Shown piece by piece: positions 60,290 to 64,000 of a DNA stretch of 64,000 nt. The stretch covers positions 556,905-620,904 of the forward strand of contig NZ_JACBJI010000001.1 of NCBI RefSeq assembly GCF_013401995.1. The letters run 5' to 3'. The stretch comes from Flavobacterium agri. Its GTDB lineage: Bacteria > Bacteroidota > Bacteroidia > Flavobacteriales > Flavobacteriaceae. The notes under the pieces were generated by a model that saw only the letters and a list, made by a program, of their open reading frames with translations, was not told the origin of the DNA and ran no database searches. The number at the start of each line of letters is the position of its first letter. Within the stretch, counting starts at the first letter, position 1. Both the position numbers and the translations under genes were made by a program.

Positions 60290-61516
60290 ATGATCCTGAT
60301 CGTAGACGACAAAAAGGAAAATATTCTTCCGTTAAAAAAAATCCTTGAGGTACATGGGCTCGAATCGGATGCTGCCGAATCTGGTGAAGAAGCACTTCTT
60401 AAAATCCTCAAACGGGAATATTCACTCATTATCATGGACGTGCAAATGCCGGGCATGGACGGTTTCGAGGTCGTAGAAACGCTCGCCGGAAGCAGCCGTA
60501 CGAAAGACCTTCCCGTGATTTTCCTGTCGGCAATCAACAAAGAAAAGAAATACATCACCAAAGGATACGAATCCGGAGGCGTCGACTATATCACGAAACC
60601 CGTCGATCCCGACCTGCTGATCCTCAAAGTCAAGACTTTCCTTAAATTGTACCAGCAAAACAAGGAACTTAAGGACATGCGCGACCTGCTTTCGAAGGAA
60701 ATCGAAATCCGCAAGGAAACCCAGCAGGAACTCATGCTGGCCAACGAAAATCTTGAATTCAAGGTAGCCGAAAGAACGTCCGAACTCACCCAAAAGAACG
60801 AAGAACTCGAATTGCGCAACCACGAACTGCAGCAGTTCGCTTGGGTCGTTTCGCACGATTTGAAAGAGCCGCTGCGCAAGATCGAGACTTTCGTGAAACT
60901 GTTGCGCGACCGTTACCTCACAGACGATCCGAAAGGAATCGATTACGCCAACCGCACAGTGGGTTCGGCCGCGCGAATGACCAACCTGATCAACGATCTG
61001 CTCGATTATTCAAGGCTGTCTTCTACCGTCGTGACCGAAGACGTGTATCTCGACGATACCGTAAACGAAGTCCTGTCCGACCTCGAGCATCAAATCAGCA
61101 CGAAAAAAGGTGTCGTCAATGTTGGCGAATTGCCAAAAATCGATGGGATTCCGGGACAATTGCGACAACTGTTCCAAAATCTTATAGGAAATGCGTTGAA
61201 ATTCTCGAAGGATGGAACAGCTCCCGTAATCAACGTTTCCTGCGAAACCGTAGCCGATAAAGATTTCGACGCCAAGCCGCATCCGCAAGGTAAATACTGC
61301 CGCATCCTTATCGAAGACAACGGCATTGGTTTCGACGAAATGTACCTCGACCGAATTTTCGTAATTTTTCAGAGTCTGCACGACAGGCAAAGCTATGAAG
61401 GAACCGGGATCGGCCTGGCCATCGCCAAAAAGATCGTCGAACGCCACAACGGACTGATCACCGCCAAAAGCAAGCCCGGCGAAGGTGCCAAATTCCTGAT
61501 CATATTACCAACCTGA
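60290..61516 (+). CDS. Response regulator-histidine kinase fusion
   Basis: The 408-residue cytoplasmic protein has an N-terminal receiver (MILIVDDKKEN; phosphoacceptor Asp50 in LIIMDVQMPG), a coiled segment, a HisKA domain (phospho-His in WVVSHDLKEPLRK near residue 187) and an ATPase domain (LFQNLIGNALKFSKD, IEDNGIGFDE, GTGIGLAIAKKIVE). It has no membrane helix. The start is ATG at 60290, since the preceding TTG at 60281 is less likely. It is followed after 59 bases by a transmembrane hybrid kinase. Confidence 0.92.
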   Translation: MILIVDDKKENILPLKKILEVHGLESDAAESGEEALLKILKREYSLIIMDVQMPGMDGFEVVETLAGSSRTKDLPVIFLSAINKEKKYITKGYESGGVDYITKPVDPDLLILKVKTFLKLYQQNKELKDMRDLLSKEIEIRKETQQELMLANENLEFKVAERTSELTQKNEELELRNHELQQFAWVVSHDLKEPLRKIETFVKLLRDRYLTDDPKGIDYANRTVGSAARMTNLINDLLDYSRLSSTVVTEDVYLDDTVNEVLSDLEHQISTKKGVVNVGELPKIDGIPGQLRQLFQNLIGNALKFSKDGTAPVINVSCETVADKDFDAKPHPQGKYCRILIEDNGIGFDEMYLDRIFVIFQSLHDRQSYEGTGIGLAIAKKIVERHNGLITAKSKPGEGAKFLIILPT

Positions 61517-61575
61517 CCAAACAACAGCCGATGTACACCAATCTTAGGTGACACATTGGAATAAAACCAATACAA

Positions 61576-64000
61576 ATGCAAAACACGTTTAAAAGAAACC
61601 TTATCCTGAGCTTCGGCGCTTCGATATTGCTGCTTTTGGTAAGCTCGGGAGCGGCTTACCTGAGTATCCGCAGTCTTTTGGGAAGTACCGAACTCGTCGA
61701 TCACACGAACGAAGTCATCTACAACCTCAATCGCGGGCAACAGGTGATGACCGACGCCCAGGCGTCCATGCGCGGCTTCCTGATTACGGGAAAGGATGAA
61801 TACCTTAGTGAATACAACGGATCGGAGGTTCGGGCCGAGGCGTATTTCAACAAACTCAAGCAACTTACGCTTGACAATCCGGTCCAGCAGAACAATTTGC
61901 GCGAGCTCGTGCCGTTGAGACTCAAGTATTTCCTGTACCTGCAAGCGCGCATCGGCGAGAAAAAACGAGGTGAATTTTCGGTTTCGGAATTGGGCAACGG
62001 AAAAGCCATGATGGCCGAGATGCGCACCATCATCCGACGTATGGAAAGCGAAGAGTTGCGATTGCTCAAGATGAGGACGACCGAATCGAAATCGTACGCG
62101 AATTACAGCGTGTCGCTTATCGTGGCTGCGGCTTTGGTTTCGTTGTTGCTCAGCGGACTTTTCTTCGTGAGGATTCTCAACGACTATAACGAACGTACGA
62201 AACTCAACCGTCAGCTCGTCGACAAGGAAGCCGAAATGGCCGAGCGCATCCGAATCATCAGCGGGATTGCCGTGCAGATTTCCCAAGGGAATTTCAAGGT
62301 GCGCGTCAAGGATTCTACAGCCGATTCGCTCGGAAGTGTGGCCGATTCGCTGAACAATATGGCAACGGAACTCGACCGTTCGTTCCAGTCGCTTTCCGAT
62401 AAGGAATGGCTACAGACAGGCGTGGCCGGACTTGCCGACGTGATGATAGGCGAGAAAAGCACCAACCAACTCGCCAAAGACATCATAACATATGTATCCG
62501 AATATACTTCGAGCAATGCCGGCGTGCTTTACATTCAGGACGGCGATTCGCTTTTGGCCACGGCCGGATACAGTTATGTACCGAACCCGAAACGCGAAAG
62601 GCTGCAAATCGGGCAAGGTTTGGTCGGCCAGGCGGTGGAATCGGACAAATTGATACAACTCAAAGCCGATTCTCCGGACAACATCAGCATTTCGTATGCG
62701 CTCGGAGAGATGAAACCCAAACACATCATCGCAATCCCGCTCAAGGAAACCAATGTGGAAGGAGCGCTTGAGCTTGCAACCGCCAATTCGTTCACGGCAT
62801 TGCAGTTGGAATTCATTTTGGCCGTCGCGGATAACATCGCCATCGCGTTGAAAGGAGCACAAAACCGTGCGAAAGTGCAGGAACTTTTAGAAGAAACCCA
62901 GGCACAGTCTGAGGAATTGCGCGTGCAGCATACCGAACTCGAAAGCATGAACGCCGAACTCGAAGCCCAGACCGAGAAACTGCAGGCATCCGAAGAAGAA
63001 CTCAAAGTGCAGCAGGAAGAATTGCAGCAGACCAACGAAGAGCTGGCCGAACGCAGCGTGCTTTTGGAAGAACGCAATACCGAAATCCAAAAGAAATCTG
63101 AAGATTTGGAACGCACCACACGCTACAAGTCGGAATTTTTGGCCAACATGTCGCACGAATTACGCACGCCTTTGAATTCGATATTGTTGTTGAGTCGATT
63201 GCTTTCCGAAAACAACGAAAAGAACATGACCGAGGAACAAGCCGAATTCGCTCGTGTCATCAATAGTTCGGGCAACGGATTGCTTGGCCTCATTGACGAA
63301 ATCCTCGATCTTTCCAAAATAGAGGCGGGCAAGATGGATTTGGAATTCGCCGAAATATCAGTACCCGAAATCACCGGTTCGATGCGCAGTTTGTTCGGCG
63401 AAGTGGCCAAAGACAAAGGAATCGAGTTCCATATTGACGATAAGGGCGCGCCGATCGTCGTCAAGACCGACAAGATGCGTCTGGAACAAATCCTCAAGAA
63501 CCTGATTTCGAACGCGATCAAATTCACCGAAAAAGGTTCGGTCACGTTGTCTATTGCCAAATCGTCCGAGAAATCGGTTACGTTTTCGGTCAAGGACACG
63601 GGCATCGGGATTCCGCCGGAAAAACAACTGCTGATTTTCGAGGCTTTCCAACAAGCCGACGGTTCAACCAAACGCAAATACGGAGGTACCGGTTTGGGAT
63701 TGTCGATCAGCCGCGAACTCGCCAAACTGCTCAGAGGCGAACTCAAGTTAAACAGTGTGGTCGGCGAAGGGAGCGAATTCACGTTGACGATTCCGCTTTC
63801 CGCTTCATCCGCGCCAGTTGTGATCACCAAGGTGAAAGAAGACACGGACGAAACGACAGAAAGCGATATCCAAATCCAAAAGAAAGACGAGTACATCAGC
63901 CAGGATATTCCCGAGGCCGTTCCCGACGATCGCGACAATATTTCCGAAGACGACCGCACGATCCTGATTGTGGAAGACGATACGAATTTCGCCAAATCGC
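61576..64000 (+). CDS. CHASE3-HAMP-GAF hybrid sensor histidine kinase (partial)
   Basis: The gene starts at ATG 61576 and runs off the right edge, so 808 codons are visible. Order: TM helix (about 8-29), CHASE3-like sensor (QASMRGFLITGKDEY near 60), TM helix (about 175-195), HAMP (to 265), GAF (near 285-425), an acidic coiled coil (430-510), HisKA (His527 in FLANMSHELRTPLN), ATPase (IKFTEKGS, DTGIGI, GGTGLGLSISREL) and the start of a receiver (ILIVEDD). It is a phosphorelay sensor, and further receiver domains are expected beyond the edge. A short frame here would be missed by a closed-ORF search. Confidence 0.93.
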   Translation, partial: MQNTFKRNLILSFGASILLLLVSSGAAYLSIRSLLGSTELVDHTNEVIYNLNRGQQVMTDAQASMRGFLITGKDEYLSEYNGSEVRAEAYFNKLKQLTLDNPVQQNNLRELVPLRLKYFLYLQARIGEKKRGEFSVSELGNGKAMMAEMRTIIRRMESEELRLLKMRTTESKSYANYSVSLIVAAALVSLLLSGLFFVRILNDYNERTKLNRQLVDKEAEMAERIRIISGIAVQISQGNFKVRVKDSTADSLGSVADSLNNMATELDRSFQSLSDKEWLQTGVAGLADVMIGEKSTNQLAKDIITYVSEYTSSNAGVLYIQDGDSLLATAGYSYVPNPKRERLQIGQGLVGQAVESDKLIQLKADSPDNISISYALGEMKPKHIIAIPLKETNVEGALELATANSFTALQLEFILAVADNIAIALKGAQNRAKVQELLEETQAQSEELRVQHTELESMNAELEAQTEKLQASEEELKVQQEELQQTNEELAERSVLLEERNTEIQKKSEDLERTTRYKSEFLANMSHELRTPLNSILLLSRLLSENNEKNMTEEQAEFARVINSSGNGLLGLIDEILDLSKIEAGKMDLEFAEISVPEITGSMRSLFGEVAKDKGIEFHIDDKGAPIVVKTDKMRLEQILKNLISNAIKFTEKGSVTLSIAKSSEKSVTFSVKDTGIGIPPEKQLLIFEAFQQADGSTKRKYGGTGLGLSISRELAKLLRGELKLNSVVGEGSEFTLTIPLSASSAPVVITKVKEDTDETTESDIQIQKKDEYISQDIPEAVPDDRDNISEDDRTILIVEDDTNFAKS

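Noticed and set aside
1..64000. tRNA, rRNA, CRISPR or prophage genes
   Set aside because: No tRNA-type cloverleaf, direct-repeat array, integrase or structural phage gene was found on reading; only a tool search could exclude short ones.

Overview
The window is chromosomal DNA of a member of the Bacteroidota, most probably a Flavobacteriaceae close to Flavobacterium. The evidence is the type IX secretion (T9SS) C-terminal sorting domains, the fused ResB/CcsA cytochrome c maturation protein, the menaquinone genes, Bacteroidota-type -7 promoter boxes (TAnnTTTG) with little Shine-Dalgarno signal, and AT-rich inverted repeats between genes. I saw no rRNA, tRNA, CRISPR array, prophage or insertion sequence.

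Layout. 1-6.4 kb: a DUF3667 membrane protein (cut by the left edge), an SGNH-like/MBOAT O-acetylation pair, a T9SS secreted protein and a NarL-type two-component system. 6.6-14.4 kb: fused CcsBA, an ECF sigma/anti-sigma pair, glutathione peroxidase, a GyrI-like protein, and a thioredoxin/GNAT pair. 14.5-28.1 kb: a loose menaquinone region with menD, menB, menA and menC, interleaved with sulfurtransferase, CvfB-like, DinB, YgiD-like, C1 peptidase, two PH-domain proteins and an MBL hydrolase. 28.1-40.3 kb: alpha/beta hydrolase, Crp-like regulator, bestrophin, NTF2-like/acyl-CoA dehydrogenase pair, acyltransferase, M14 peptidase, Lrp regulator, PEP carboxylase, second DinB and a uracil/deoxyinosine glycosylase. 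41.3-45.6 kb: a compact operon (speA, deoxyhypusine-synthase-like gene, very acidic protein) with its own promoter, a 230-nt leader and a terminator, next to aroB. 45.8-57.1 kb: an accessory-looking block with a membrane protein, a MarR regulator with an S9 peptidase broken by one in-frame stop, a 1468-aa T9SS protein, ArsR/SRPBCC and HxlR/SDR pairs, and orphan genes. 57.4-64 kb: proline dehydrogenase, AlkA-like glycosylase, exonuclease III and two multidomain histidine kinases, the last cut by the right edge.

Several probable starts lie downstream of the longest open frame. They are supported by ATGA overlaps, promoter boxes or signal peptides, and each case is noted. The most interesting items are the leader of the speA operon, the lamin-tail domains nested inside fibronectin-III folds of the 1468-aa protein, the small proteins of 39, 57 and 61 residues, the nonsense-interrupted peptidase, and several palindromic operators that overlap promoters. 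All family names come from reading motifs, with no database search.
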